A stretch of 39,247 bases of DNA from CAZOIA01 sp964579675 (GCA_964579675.1 CAZOIA010000029.1:1-39247), one strand, 5' to 3'; shown: positions 15,595 to 24,650, numbered from the stretch's first letter. Notes: generated from the sequence alone by a model not told the origin. Made by a program: numbers and translations.

Positions 15595-17880
15595 TTAAGG
15601 AGATGCATTGGCTTGCCCTGGAGTCGCCTGAATCAACGCCTGCCAATTGTCCGTACCATCCGGGAGTCGTCCGAACGACACGTCGATCGTCTGCTCGTCG
15701 AAGGTCAGCGTGTCGATGGCCACGTTACCGTTGGCATCGGCGTCGTACAGGCCGATCCCCTCGCTGCCGGCCGACAGCTTGAAATTCGTGTGGGTATTGC
15801 CCTGTTCCTCCTGCTCGTCCGCCCAGAACAGCAGGTAGCCGCTCGCGGGAATGGTAACCCCATACGGTACCTGCCATTTCGTCGGATCGTCCAAGTCGTC
15901 GGTGAGGTACATCCCGCCCATGTTGACGGTCGAGTCACCTGCGTTGTAGATCTCAATCCAGTCGTCGAACGTCCCTGGCTCGTCCGGATCCTCGATCGTA
16001 GTGCCATTGTCGGCCATGAATTCGTTGATGTAGAGTATCCCTGCAGCCGTCGGTTCCGAGGAATCTCCCCCAGCGGTGCTCAGGAACTCGATCGCTGCTG
16101 CGTTTCGCTGAGAGACGTGCTCTAACAGATTGTCGAGTGCGGTGTAGAACTCCTGTGGATCGGACAGGAAGCCGTATCCGGGTTGTTCTCCATCAGCTCC
16201 TACAACGTGCGGGGCGATCAAGTCATGCGCAGCCTGGAAGCGCGCCTGCGCAGGCTCTACCGCGAATGCACCCTCGATGGTCTCGCGTACACAGGCGACG
16301 TAAACGGACCAGTAGACGGGATCGTCCGCCAGGTAGCGAATCAGAGGCCAGTTGTCGCCGACCTCCTCGAGTGAGAGAGACAGACCTCTGCCCATGCCCC
16401 CCATGCCACCCATCTCCTCCCCGTCGTTTTGACCATCAATGCCGACCCCGCCGCCGATCATACCGCTCGACATGAACGCCAGGTTGTTGTCCCACGGGAT
16501 CCAGTTCAGGCGCCCTTCGTTGTCGGGGTTACCGTAAAGGTAGTAATTCTGGGCCATGGTGCCGTAGGTGTCCCAGTTCTGGATGACGGTATTGACGGCC
16601 AGCCATCGCAGGAACCCGTCCACATTGAACACAGCCTCCAGGCCCGCGCGCCAGACTACCGGATCGGAGCGATCCGCGTGCAGCGCAGCGATGGCTGCCT
16701 CGACGTCGCTCCAATCCGCGTCGTTCTTGTTGGACTCCTTGTCGAACTCGTCCTGGTCGAAGTTGACCCAGTTCGAAGTCGGCTTGTAGAGGTTCCCCCC
16801 GTCGTCGCTGAACTGGGTCTCGAGCATCGAGTCATCGGGGATTTCGGTCATCGTGTACAGGCCGAAGTACGTGGGTCCCTCGCCGAAATCGACGTAGATG
16901 CGGTAGAAGGCTGTGCTCGGCGCCGGGACGCCCGCCTCGCGGAAGATGTCATGGGCGACCTTTTCGCGCAGGAGCGACGCATCCGACCAGTTGCTGGCTA
17001 GAGACAGTTCCTTGAATCCGAAGAACCGCTGATTGTCGATCTCCGGGTGCTCGTCCTCGAACTCGTCGAAATCCAGACGCAACGGAAGCTTACCGTTGCC
17101 GCTGACCCAAGTGGACATCAGCGACGACTGACCCTTATACCGGATACCGACATACCACCACGTGCTGCCCTCGAACTGGAGAAAGCAAGGCACGTAGACC
17201 GGATTCTCCATGCCGATGAGCATTCCACCTGGGTTACCATCGAAACCGTCCTCGGGGGGAGTCGCCGGGATATCCTCCGGGGGCTCCGGCAAACCGTCCG
17301 GCATACCGCCGGGCATACCCTCGGGCATGCACACCAGTCCCTCGTCCGTAGCCGTGCAGGAGCCCCCCATGCTCATCAAGCCCATGTTCACCGTGCACGG
17401 ATCGCCCTCCTGAAGCCCTGCGCACGCGTCGAACATCTGCTGAGGAGGTGCGCCACCACCCGGCGGAGCGCCTCCGCCACCGTCCGGCGGCACGCCTCCT
17501 CCACCAAAGCCACCGCCACCCCCCGGAAAGCCCCCGCCTCCGTTGCCAAGTCCGGGATCGCCGTACAGTGCGACCATGTTATCCTGCATAGCTTGCCAAT
17601 CGCTCGATGCGATCGTGATGTCCAGCCGTTTCACTTCATTGTCAGGAAAGACGACGGCGTAGTCTGCGTCTGCATCGTTGCTGTGCGAATCCCCCATCCA
17701 GCCCAGGGGGCGCCCGTTCTCACCCAGTTCTGGAAGGGGTAGCTCGAGGTCGTTGGTTGAGACGCCCTCGCCGCCCGCGGGTATCACATCGTCGACTGTC
17801 GGCATCGCGTTGCCGCATCCCATCTCCAGCGCCGCTGAGGCAATCGCGATCAGAAGAACTGCTGAGAAACGCCTCTTCAT
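15595..17880 (-). CDS. CotH-kinase-family lipoprotein with C-terminal lamin-tail domain
   Basis: The 761-residue product opens MKRRFSAVLLIAIASAALEMGC, a lipoprotein signal with lipobox Cys 22. VKRLDITIASSDWQAMQDNM starts the CotH domain. It is interrupted by a long Gly/Pro-rich low-complexity insert (residues about 110-215, including GMPGGMPDGLPEPPED). CotH then resumes: WWYVGIRYKGQSS, RFFGFKELSLASNWSDASLL, YFGLYTMTEIPDDSMLE and LNWIPWDNNLAF. The last holds the Asp/Asn metal-binding motif of CotH protein kinases. The C-terminal 130 residues (YINEFMADNG, DDWIEIYNAGD) form a lamin-tail domain typical of secreted proteins. CotH commonly neighbours VTC and DUF4956 genes, as here. The acceptor and the role outside spores are unknown. 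It starts 49 bases after the membrane-fusion gene. Confidence 0.9.
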   Translation of the reverse strand: MKRRFSAVLLIAIASAALEMGCGNAMPTVDDVIPAGGEGVSTNDLELPLPELGENGRPLGWMGDSHSNDADADYAVVFPDNEVKRLDITIASSDWQAMQDNMVALYGDPGLGNGGGGFPGGGGGFGGGGVPPDGGGGAPPGGGAPPQQMFDACAGLQEGDPCTVNMGLMSMGGSCTATDEGLVCMPEGMPGGMPDGLPEPPEDIPATPPEDGFDGNPGGMLIGMENPVYVPCFLQFEGSTWWYVGIRYKGQSSLMSTWVSGNGKLPLRLDFDEFEDEHPEIDNQRFFGFKELSLASNWSDASLLREKVAHDIFREAGVPAPSTAFYRIYVDFGEGPTYFGLYTMTEIPDDSMLETQFSDDGGNLYKPTSNWVNFDQDEFDKESNKNDADWSDVEAAIAALHADRSDPVVWRAGLEAVFNVDGFLRWLAVNTVIQNWDTYGTMAQNYYLYGNPDNEGRLNWIPWDNNLAFMSSGMIGGGVGIDGQNDGEEMGGMGGMGRGLSLSLEEVGDNWPLIRYLADDPVYWSVYVACVRETIEGAFAVEPAQARFQAAHDLIAPHVVGADGEQPGYGFLSDPQEFYTALDNLLEHVSQRNAAAIEFLSTAGGDSSEPTAAGILYINEFMADNGTTIEDPDEPGTFDDWIEIYNAGDSTVNMGGMYLTDDLDDPTKWQVPYGVTIPASGYLLFWADEQEEQGNTHTNFKLSAGSEGIGLYDADANGNVAIDTLTFDEQTIDVSFGRLPDGTDNWQALIQATPGQANASP

Positions 17881-17929
17881 GACTCACCTCGATTTCGACA
17901 AAAGCGTTATGAGATCTCCAAACGTGTGG

Positions 17930-19069
17930 TCATGGGCCGCGAACGCCCACCAGTTCGTCGCACAGGACCCTCAATCCGGGAGGAATGGCGATCCTGATCG
18001 GCCAGCCCCATTCGGGCACTGCCGGGTTTTGCCACAGCCGCGTCGGCAATTGCTGCACCGTCGGTCCCACGGCGACCACCTGCGCGTCTGCCACCTGCCA
18101 CGGGCTGCTCTCGCGAACCACTTCCAGCCGCACCGGCGCGCCGGCCTGGAGTTGATCGGCCTGCGCGGGTGTGGCATAGGCGATGACCTCAGACGGCCGG
18201 GCGGCCGTCACGGTCAGGATCGGCTCGCCGGTCAGCAGGGCCTCTCCCACGCCGCGCAGCAACTCGCTCACGACACCGTCCATAGGGCTGGTCAGCACCA
18301 GCATCGAGCGATCCACGGACAGTTCTCCGATCCGCCGTTCCTGCACCGTCAATGCCGCTCGTAGAGGTTCCAGAGCTGTGTCCAGCGTCGGAGGAACAGG
18401 ATGGTGTTGAGCAAATGTCTCTTGCCGTTGTCGCGCCGCCTGCAGGTCGAGTTCTGCTTGGGTAAGAAGGTTCTCGTTCTCAGCTATCTTTTTCTTTAAC
18501 GCTGCGTATTCCGCTTCCGCTGATCTGGACTGGAGCTCGGAGACGGCGCGTTTCTCGTACAAGCTACCAAGCAGATCAGCCTGAATGCGCAGGAATTCCG
18601 ACGTGATTCGATCCGTCTCCAGTGACACGCGCAATTCGAGCTCGCGCAGTCGGCTTCTCTCGACGTCGATAGCGAATCGTCTCGCCTCTGCCATCTGGTC
18701 GGCTTCCTGGAGCGCCCTCTCGGCGGTGAGACGACCCTCCACTGACACCAGTTCAGCCTGCAGGCGGGCGGCCTCGGCTGCGGCCGTTGCCACCTCGGCT
18801 TGAATCCGATCGTCCTGGAGCACCGCCAATCTCTGGCCCGCTTTTACCGGGTCAAACAACTCGACTGGCATCATTCGCAGCCGACCGTTCGTCAAGGCGG
18901 CAACCTGACGTTGCTCACCCCGGGCGATGCCCACCAATTCACAGCGCTGCGCCCGATGAAAAAACAACCAGCCCGTTGCCGCAACGGTTGCCAGCCACAC
19001 GACAATCGGGACCGCGTGCCGACGCCAGCGTCCACTTGTATACCTCTGCCAGTTCGTCGCCTGCGCCAT
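17930..19069 (-). CDS. Membrane-fusion (HlyD/periplasmic adaptor) protein
   Basis: The 379-residue product has one N-terminal transmembrane segment (residues about 19-40, VPIVVWLATVAATGWLFFHR). A lipoyl-like half follows (GQRLAVLQDD), then a long coiled-coil hairpin rich in Ala/Glu/Arg (residues 95-235). The second lipoyl half is LTSPMDGVVSELLRGVGEALLTGEPI, then a beta-barrel. This is the plan of periplasmic adaptors linking inner-membrane machinery to TolC-like factors. No RND, ABC or MFS pump gene is in the operon; the integral membrane neighbour is the DUF4956 protein, whose gene ends 4 bases upstream. The partner outer-membrane factor is the last gene of the operon. Confidence 0.88.
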   Translation of the reverse strand: MAQATNWQRYTSGRWRRHAVPIVVWLATVAATGWLFFHRAQRCELVGIARGEQRQVAALTNGRLRMMPVELFDPVKAGQRLAVLQDDRIQAEVATAAAEAARLQAELVSVEGRLTAERALQEADQMAEARRFAIDVERSRLRELELRVSLETDRITSEFLRIQADLLGSLYEKRAVSELQSRSAEAEYAALKKKIAENENLLTQAELDLQAARQRQETFAQHHPVPPTLDTALEPLRAALTVQERRIGELSVDRSMLVLTSPMDGVVSELLRGVGEALLTGEPILTVTAARPSEVIAYATPAQADQLQAGAPVRLEVVRESSPWQVADAQVVAVGPTVQQLPTRLWQNPAVPEWGWPIRIAIPPGLRVLCDELVGVRGP

Positions 19070-19073
19070 GTTC

Positions 19074-19769
19074 CTAAACCTCGAGCAGCTCCTCTTGCAT
19101 CGTCAGGGTGATGTCCGAGATTCCGGGTACTCCGTCCAACGCGGAGAGCATCTCTTCGTTGCGATTCCGGTCACGTATCATGAGCTGATAGGCGTACTCC
19201 GCTCCGTCGGCATGGGGAGTGTCCTGGACCGAAATCAGCGAGAAGCCGCTACAGAAGCGTTTGAGAACTGCAGGCAGCGGATGGTCGTTTCCCAGGGAGC
19301 CCCTCAGATTGAACCGCAGGAACGCGTTCTGCGGGCGATGCGAACCGAACGAGATCAGATGAAGGTACACGGCAATCGAAGCCAGGGTGGCCGTGCCGAC
19401 TATCGCGATAGGATAGCGCTGCGATCCGGCAGCCATGCCGACGACCAGAGAACAGAAAATGAAGGCAATGTCCCGCGTGTCCTTGATGATGTTGCGGAAG
19501 CGGATGATCGCCAATGCTCCCATCAACCCGAACGCGGTGACGATGCTGTTGCCGATCACCGCCATGACCATCGCGACGACGACCGTAATGAGGATGAGCG
19601 ACTGGACGAACGACCTCGAATAGGACAGCCCGCTGTGCGTGCCGTAGTAGACCCATGCCAGCACTTGTCCCAGCACAAAGGCCAGGAGCAGCGAAAGGAG
19701 CACGCTTTCCGGCGTGAAGATGCTGCCCCGGACGGGACCGCCATCAAAAAAACGCCATAGCTGGTCCAT
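19074..19769 (-). CDS. DUF4956 integral membrane protein
   Basis: The 231-residue product has about four to five transmembrane helices in its first 150 residues (SVLLSLLLAFVLGQVLAWVYY, SFVQSLILITVVVAMVMAVIG, IAFIFCSLVVGMAAG, and a further helix near VGTATLASIAVYLHL). The conserved stretch GLMGALAIIRFRNIIKDTRDIAF lies between helices and is the family signature; it resembles MgtC/DUF4956 proteins. The C-terminal 75 residues form a soluble alpha/beta domain. The start ATG at 19769 lies inside the VTC gene (26-bp overlap), so translation is coupled. VTC-domain and DUF4956 genes are adjacent in many bacteria, and the pair is thought to form a polyphosphate-related membrane unit. A channel role for this protein is inference. 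Confidence 0.9.
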   Translation of the reverse strand: MDQLWRFFDGGPVRGSIFTPESVLLSLLLAFVLGQVLAWVYYGTHSGLSYSRSFVQSLILITVVVAMVMAVIGNSIVTAFGLMGALAIIRFRNIIKDTRDIAFIFCSLVVGMAAGSQRYPIAIVGTATLASIAVYLHLISFGSHRPQNAFLRFNLRGSLGNDHPLPAVLKRFCSGFSLISVQDTPHADGAEYAYQLMIRDRNRNEEMLSALDGVPGISDITLTMQEELLEV

Positions 19770-20529
19770 CGAGACTCCCTCGTGCGACCGTCGGGCCGCA
19801 AAAACGCAACCCGGAGGCGCGCTTCACAAGCCGGGCGTACTTGGACAGGGATCTGCTCTGAAGGCCGAAACATCGGATCATCTGGCTCAACCACGCCGGA
19901 CACCATTCGGTGAACTTGATTTCCAGGATGACGCCGTGTCGCGGCAGTCGCTGCCATCCATCGTCATCCAGGCGTACAGTCGGTGTGTATGTCACATTGA
20001 AACTCAGTTGGCGGTCGAAGGTGACACGCGTACGGTCATTGCAGAGCCCTACAAACGCCTGCCGAAGATATCGCACACGCAGCGTCGGCTTGGCGTTGAT
20101 CAGCCTCTGGTAGTGCAGGAACTGGTCCAGGGTCCTGGATGCTTCGGTGCCGTCGCAGGGCGCCCGGCTGGCCCCCGCCAGCAGGGCTGCCACTGCGTGG
20201 TCCTCCACCCGCGCCCGATTCTTCACGATGATGCGGTTGATCCGCCGCTTGATCTCGAAAAAACGCGGTTCATCAGGACTGTCGCTGTAGCTGCGAATGC
20301 GCAGCTTGAACCGATTCTTGACTCCCTCCAGCGATTCCCGGCAAAGCCGCAGATCATCCGAGTCCAGGTAAAGACTTACGAGCGGATACGACCCATCGAT
20401 ACAGTATGGATCCGGACGCATGTACGGGCGAATGTGCTCCAGGATAAGCGCTGCTTGTACCTCCGTGATGAGGTACTTGAACTCGTGGCGACACCACGGC
20501 GTCTTGTCACCGTTCTGCATCCGAGCCAT
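19744..20529 (-). CDS. VTC-domain (polyphosphate polymerase-like) protein
   Basis: From the ATG at 20529 the product has 261 residues and consists of one VTC/CYTH-type tunnel domain. Charged tunnel residues expected for polyphosphate polymerases are present: R14-H-E16-F-K18, R73-F-K75-L-R77-I-R79-SY, E92-I-K94-RR in the phosphate-tunnel strands, then EIKFTEWCPAWL and SKYARLV at the end. Yeast Vtc4 makes polyphosphate from ATP with the same fold. No transmembrane part is present, but the next gene encodes one (DUF4956) and overlaps it. It is the first gene of the operon. The 5' leader is over 300 bases long and contains a CpxR-like double box at 20841-20857. Confidence 0.88.
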   Translation of the reverse strand: MARMQNGDKTPWCRHEFKYLITEVQAALILEHIRPYMRPDPYCIDGSYPLVSLYLDSDDLRLCRESLEGVKNRFKLRIRSYSDSPDEPRFFEIKRRINRIIVKNRARVEDHAVAALLAGASRAPCDGTEASRTLDQFLHYQRLINAKPTLRVRYLRQAFVGLCNDRTRVTFDRQLSFNVTYTPTVRLDDDGWQRLPRHGVILEIKFTEWCPAWLSQMIRCFGLQSRSLSKYARLVKRASGLRFCGPTVARGSLDGPAMAFF

Positions 20530-20840
20530 TGCCAGAAGGCTCAGCCAAAGACAAGAAAGACGATCCGAGCACCCATTGAATGGCCCGCTGGCCAGGCGTA
20601 CGACCAAGGTGACCTCTTATGGTCTCGCTGCCGCATTGCGTCAGCACTTGTCCTGCGGGTTTCCTCGGACGGTGCCTGTCAAACCGCGAGATCGTGGTAC
20701 GGCCCACGACCAGCAGGGTCAGGCAAACAGGATTGACGCCGCCAGCTCCAGATAAGGCGAGGTCTCGGAACGCGCCCTTCGCTCACTGTCAAGTATTAGC
20801 GAAAGCCACGTAAGCAGTTGGCAAGCAGCGCGCAAATTAC
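20530..20840 (-). other. Long leader between the CpxR-like box and the VTC gene
   Basis: These 311 bases hold no recognisable gene. Minus-strand promoter-like pieces occur (TAATACTTGACAG around 20785-20800), but no clean -35/-10 pair at 16-18 bases. The length is unusual for a simple leader, so an unnoticed small gene or RNA element is possible. Confidence 0.35.
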
Positions 20841-20857
20841 TGTAAAGAACTGTAAAG
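20841..20857 (-). promoter_or_regulatory. CpxR-like double box upstream of the VTC operon
   Basis: Minus strand CTTTACAGTTCTTTACA at 20857-20841; read on plus, GTAAA (20842-20846), five bases, GTAAA (20852-20856). This equals the established CpxR consensus GTAAA-N5-GTAAA. It is identical over 17 bases to the site at 27021-27037. A weak third half-site (CTTACG at 20814-20809 on minus) lies further downstream. Confidence 0.68.
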
Positions 20858-21232
20858 ATCGCCGTGCGGCTCGAGTGCGAGGCGAAGCTCTGCACATGCA
20901 CAACACCCTTGCGAAGAGACACACGTCCTTTTCGCCGGACAACGATGACCGGGCTGCGCGGGTGTGCAGATGCGATTCTCCCGTGACAAGACGGGTGACC
21001 CCGCAAGTACTCACGAAGGCAATGCTGCGGTGCCTGTTGTGGGACGCCTGGACATGAAATCGAGACTTATGGACACACGGAGCCTTGAAGGCATGGTCAA
21101 TGCCGGGGGTGAAGGGCCTGCACCGTCGCCTTCATTGAGACGGCATCTCGTTGCGGAAATGGGGCAAGGGTGGACAGCGAGGAGGCATTGCGACGGTGTC
21201 GGAGCCATCCACCCTGCAAGCCGATTGTGCCC
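20858..21232. other. Non-coding stretch, no gene seen
   Basis: This lies between the divergently placed CpxR-like box and the 3' end of the methyltransferase gene. Frames here are short and without motifs. No repeat or RNA-like fold stood out. Confidence 0.45.
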
Positions 21233-22249
21233 TCACCGTTTCTTAAGCGTTACTCCGATGCCTGAACCGCCCAACTTGACAAACAGGGTCTCAAGCTCGG
21301 GATTCGTGGTAATCGCCTTTACGTAACGGGGGTCCGCCTGATGTGCGTTCATGTTGTGGGCCACGATGAGACCGCCGGGGCGCACCAACGGGAGCAGCTT
21401 TTCGAGGTAATCGAGGTAGCCTACCTTGTCCGCGTCCAGGAACAGCAGATCAATGGGATCCTTTAGCTTGGTCACCTCTTGGTGAGCGTCGCCCTCGACC
21501 AGAGTCACGATCGAGTCTACGCCGGCACGCTTGAAGTTCCTACGGGCCAGTGCGGCGCGCTCGGCGTCAATCTCGAACGTGGTCAGCTTGCCGCCGGCGG
21601 TCCGCAGGGCAAGGCACAGCCAGATCGCCGAATATCCGTGGGACGTGCCGACCTCCACCACGTTCCTGGCAGCGACGCTTTCGGTGAGCAGCCGCAAGTA
21701 ACGACCGTCATCACGGGGGACGCTCATCATCCCTCGCCGCTCGTTCTGATTCATGTCGTCCAGCACGGCAAGGATCTTCTTCTCGGCGTTATCCTTGGCC
21801 AGCGGCGACGAATCGAAGGTGAGCTCTCCCACCCCGGCGCGGTCGCCCGGCGGACCGCCGGGACCACCTCTCATGCCGCGCCCTCGGCCGCGGGGACCAC
21901 TCATGGCCGGTCTTCCCGGGCCGCCGAATCCGCCTGGACCGCCGGGCTGTGAGGGGCGATACTCGTCCGCCGTCAACTTGCCGTCGCCGTCCGTGTCAAG
22001 CTCTTTCAATGCGGTTGAAGCCTTGGCGATCTCAGCCGCGTCGATCGCGCCGTCGTCGTTTGCGTCGAGCACCGCAATGAGGCGCGACGGAGGCATACGC
22101 CAGCCTTCAGCGCCGGGATTGCCTTGCGGGTCTCCCGTACGCTGCCGAGACCGCTGACCGCGGTCGGGTGGACCGCCAGCTTCTTGGGCGTTGGCCGGCC
22201 ACGACGACAGACCGATTACCAGCGCCAGGGCCATTGCCATCCTTCTCAT
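21233..22249 (-). CDS. Secreted EF-hand protein fused to a class I O-methyltransferase
   Basis: The start ATG at 22249 has AAGGAA 8 bases upstream on minus. The 338-residue product carries a signal peptide (MRRMAMALALVIGLSSWPANA|Q). Two EF-hand-like calcium loops follow: DANDDGAIDAAEI and DTDGDGKLTADEY (residues about 55-95). A Gly/Pro/Arg-rich linker comes next, then a complete SAM-binding domain: VVEVGTSHGYSAIWL (motif I), LTTFEIDAERAALARRNF, LLFLDADKVGYLDYLE and LVRPGGLIVAHNM. That domain resembles caffeoyl-CoA or catechol O-methyltransferases. A SAM-dependent enzyme outside the cytoplasm is unexpected, since SAM is cytosolic, so the product may act during export or have lost catalysis. 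It lies 169 bases after the histidine kinase gene on the same strand. Confidence 0.85.
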   Translation of the reverse strand: MRRMAMALALVIGLSSWPANAQEAGGPPDRGQRSRQRTGDPQGNPGAEGWRMPPSRLIAVLDANDDGAIDAAEIAKASTALKELDTDGDGKLTADEYRPSQPGGPGGFGGPGRPAMSGPRGRGRGMRGGPGGPPGDRAGVGELTFDSSPLAKDNAEKKILAVLDDMNQNERRGMMSVPRDDGRYLRLLTESVAARNVVEVGTSHGYSAIWLCLALRTAGGKLTTFEIDAERAALARRNFKRAGVDSIVTLVEGDAHQEVTKLKDPIDLLFLDADKVGYLDYLEKLLPLVRPGGLIVAHNMNAHQADPRYVKAITTNPELETLFVKLGGSGIGVTLKKR

Positions 22250-22418
22250 GTTGGGGTTCCTTTCGTCTGGGGGGTTTCCACTCGGTTGAGCCGTTTCCAT
22301 GGACCTCGATTCGCCAGGCAGAACGCCCGGAGCGGACAAATATTGCGTGGACCCGCCGCGCCGGGCGGCTGGCTCTTCACGGCGCGGGTCACCAGTTCCC
22401 GGCAAAAGAAGGCTGCTG

Positions 22419-23840
22419 CTACGCGGTGCCGCGTGTCGCAGGCAAACTGATCCCCACCAGGAGGCCGCCGTCGGGGGCGTTAACAGCCGAGATCGCTCCC
22501 CCATGCAGGCGCACCGCTCGCTGCGCGATGGCCAGGCCCAAGCCGACGCCGCCGCTCTGCCGGTCGCGGTCATCACCCACGCGATAGAAAGGCCGAAACA
22601 TCTCCTCGATCGAACCGTCGGCCACACCAGGGCCATGGTCCCGCACGGTGACAGTGGCGCGTGATTCGCCGCTAGGTTGTCCACAGACGAGTGAGACGTC
22701 AACCTGCGTACCCTCGGCGGTATACCGTATGCCGTTCCGAACGACGTTCTCGATCGCGCTGCGCAGAAGCTCGTGCCTGCCGGTTGCCGTACACTCATCA
22801 CAGCGGAGCAATCCCACTTCCCGGTTGCAGCCTCGCGCTTCAAACTCAGCGTCCGCGACGACCTCCCTCACCAATGCCGCAAGGTCAATCCCCATCTCCT
22901 CTCCCGCCTTCGGGCCCTCTTCCAGGCGGGCAAGCATCAGGAGGTGCCCGATGAGTTCATTGAGACGCTGGGCTTCGCGCTCAATCCGGTCCAGATCGCT
23001 ACTGACTTCCGGCCCTGTTCGCTGGCGGATCAGGCCTAGCGCAACGTTCAGCCGAGCCAGGGGAGAACGCAGCTCGTGAGACATGTCTCTCAACAACCTT
23101 CGCTGGGCCAGAACCAGCGACTCGATCTGCTCGGCCATGAAATCGAAGTCCCGCCCCAAGTCGCCCATCTCGTCGCGTCGATTCTGCACGGCGGCTCCGA
23201 CGCGTACCGCCAGGTCGCCGTCCGCGAGTTTCCGGGCCGAGGTACGCAGTCTTCGCAGGGGACCAGTCAGATAACGAGCCAGCCCGTAGCACACGATGCC
23301 GGACATAAGAACCACAGCGGCCAGGATCAGCACGAGGATCCGCGGCTGTGCCAGCAGGAACCCCAAGGGGCCGCCAGCAAACGGGCCGCCATCCTCACCT
23401 GATGGTGGTCGGGGCGGCAGGCCGGCCACGAAAATGTAGCGCTTTCCGCTTGGCCCCGGGACGCGCGAGGCGACGAACATCAAAGTGGCCGAACGGCGCA
23501 TCGTCCCCTCGCCGGTTTCCCGAACTCGCTCGGCCGCCTCCACCGCTTCGGGCGGCACATCCTGCCCGGATACCTCCGCGCCCTGCCCATCAAAGACGAA
23601 GCCCCGGAATCCCGCGTGGCGGCTCCACCGCTCCAGATGCTGGCGCAGAGCCGCCGGACCGTTCTCCTCCAGTATTTCCACCGCGACGTAGCCCGCCGGG
23701 TTCTTCAAGTGCCTCGCCATGGCACGCAGGCCTTCCTCTCGGGGATCCAGGTACGCGTGCAGCGACACGACAGCAGCACCGGCGACCAGGATCATCGCCA
23801 GCCAGAACCAAACGAAGATCTTGATGAACAGGCTTCGCAT
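22419..23840 (-). CDS. Sensor histidine kinase, CpxA-like
   Basis: Translation from the ATG at 23840 (MRSLFIKIFVWFWLAMILV) gives 473 residues; upstream ATGs at 23876 and 23867 are also possible. Layout: transmembrane segment 1 (7-30), a periplasmic sensor of about 130 residues, transmembrane segment 2 (ILVLILAAVVLMSGIVCYGLA), HAMP (LRRLRTSARKLADGDLAVRV), H-box with the phospho-acceptor His in LLRDMSHELRSPLARLNVAL near residue 260, N-box (IENVVRNGIRYT) and G-boxes (DHGPGVADGS, GGVGLGLAIA). The N-terminal and H-box sequences follow the E. coli CpxA pattern, including LxARIFxxFW. It is encoded directly after the CpxR-like regulator, 42 bases apart from this start, and should detect envelope stress. 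Confidence 0.92.
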   Translation of the reverse strand: MRSLFIKIFVWFWLAMILVAGAAVVSLHAYLDPREEGLRAMARHLKNPAGYVAVEILEENGPAALRQHLERWSRHAGFRGFVFDGQGAEVSGQDVPPEAVEAAERVRETGEGTMRRSATLMFVASRVPGPSGKRYIFVAGLPPRPPSGEDGGPFAGGPLGFLLAQPRILVLILAAVVLMSGIVCYGLARYLTGPLRRLRTSARKLADGDLAVRVGAAVQNRRDEMGDLGRDFDFMAEQIESLVLAQRRLLRDMSHELRSPLARLNVALGLIRQRTGPEVSSDLDRIEREAQRLNELIGHLLMLARLEEGPKAGEEMGIDLAALVREVVADAEFEARGCNREVGLLRCDECTATGRHELLRSAIENVVRNGIRYTAEGTQVDVSLVCGQPSGESRATVTVRDHGPGVADGSIEEMFRPFYRVGDDRDRQSGGVGLGLAIAQRAVRLHGGAISAVNAPDGGLLVGISLPATRGTA

Positions 23841-23882
23841 CGCGATCCGACCAAGTGCGACGTTCATTCGGCGCAAACGGGC

Positions 23883-24650
23883 TTATCCCCGTTCCTCCGT
23901 CGAGTTATCGCTGTCCGACGAGGCAGCCGGGAGCCTATAGACGTACCCAAGCCCGCGTACGGTCTTGATCCGTTCGTGCTGGCCGCTCATGTGGCCGAGC
24001 TTCTTCCGCAGGTTGCTGACGTGCATGTCGAGACTGCGATCGTACGGCATCAGCCTGCGCCCCAGGACGGTCTTGGAAAGCTCATGGCGCCCGATGACGC
24101 GCCCCGCGGCACGCAACAGCGCTTCCAGGAGAGTGAACTCCACCCCGGTCAGCTCCACGGGCCGCCCACCACAACGAACCGTGCGACCACCCGGGTCCAG
24201 TTCGACGTCACCGACAATCAGTGTCGAGACTCCAGGTGCCGTACCTGCCGCTGAGGGTACTCTGGCCGTCCGGCGGAGAATCGCGTGAATCCGCGCGACG
24301 AGTTCCCGCGGGTTGAAGGGCTTGGGCAGGTAGTCATCGGCGCCGATCTCAAGCCCGACGATCCGGTCTACGTCCTCGCCTCGCGCTGTGAGCATCAGCA
24401 CCGGCGTGCTGGAGCGTGCACGGATGCGACGCAGGACTTCGAACCCATTGAGGCCAGGCAGCATGACGTCCAGCACGATCAGCGCGTGCCCGCCTGACAG
24501 TACACGTTCGACACCTTGCTCGCCGTCGTGGGCTGCTTCAACCTCGAATCCCTCCGGCCTGAGGTACTCTGCGACCAGTTCGCACAACTCGGCATCGTCA
24601 TCGATGACGAGCAAACGGCCGGCGAAGGGTTCCGTTTTCCTCTCGGACAT
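23883..24650 (-). CDS. OmpR-family response regulator, CpxR-like
   Basis: The CDS starts at the ATG at 24650 (MSERKTEPFAGRLLVIDDD), 255 residues; a longer start at 24701 is possible. The receiver has the acidic pair DDD, phospho-Asp in IVLDVMLPGLNGFEVL, Thr in LMLTARGEDVDRIVGLEIGADD, and Lys in YLPKPFNPRELVARIHAILRR. The winged-helix output domain reads ELTGVEFTLLEALL, then LGRRLMPYDRSLDMHVSN and VRGLGYVYRL. Several stretches are near-copies of E. coli CpxR (ELVARIRAILRR, GADDYLPKPFN, VLGKRLTPFDRAIDMHISNLR). CpxR binds GTAAA-N5-GTAAA, and that sequence occurs in front of this gene and three other units in the window. Partner kinase: the next gene. Confidence 0.93.
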   Translation of the reverse strand: MSERKTEPFAGRLLVIDDDAELCELVAEYLRPEGFEVEAAHDGEQGVERVLSGGHALIVLDVMLPGLNGFEVLRRIRARSSTPVLMLTARGEDVDRIVGLEIGADDYLPKPFNPRELVARIHAILRRTARVPSAAGTAPGVSTLIVGDVELDPGGRTVRCGGRPVELTGVEFTLLEALLRAAGRVIGRHELSKTVLGRRLMPYDRSLDMHVSNLRKKLGHMSGQHERIKTVRGLGYVYRLPAASSDSDNSTEERG

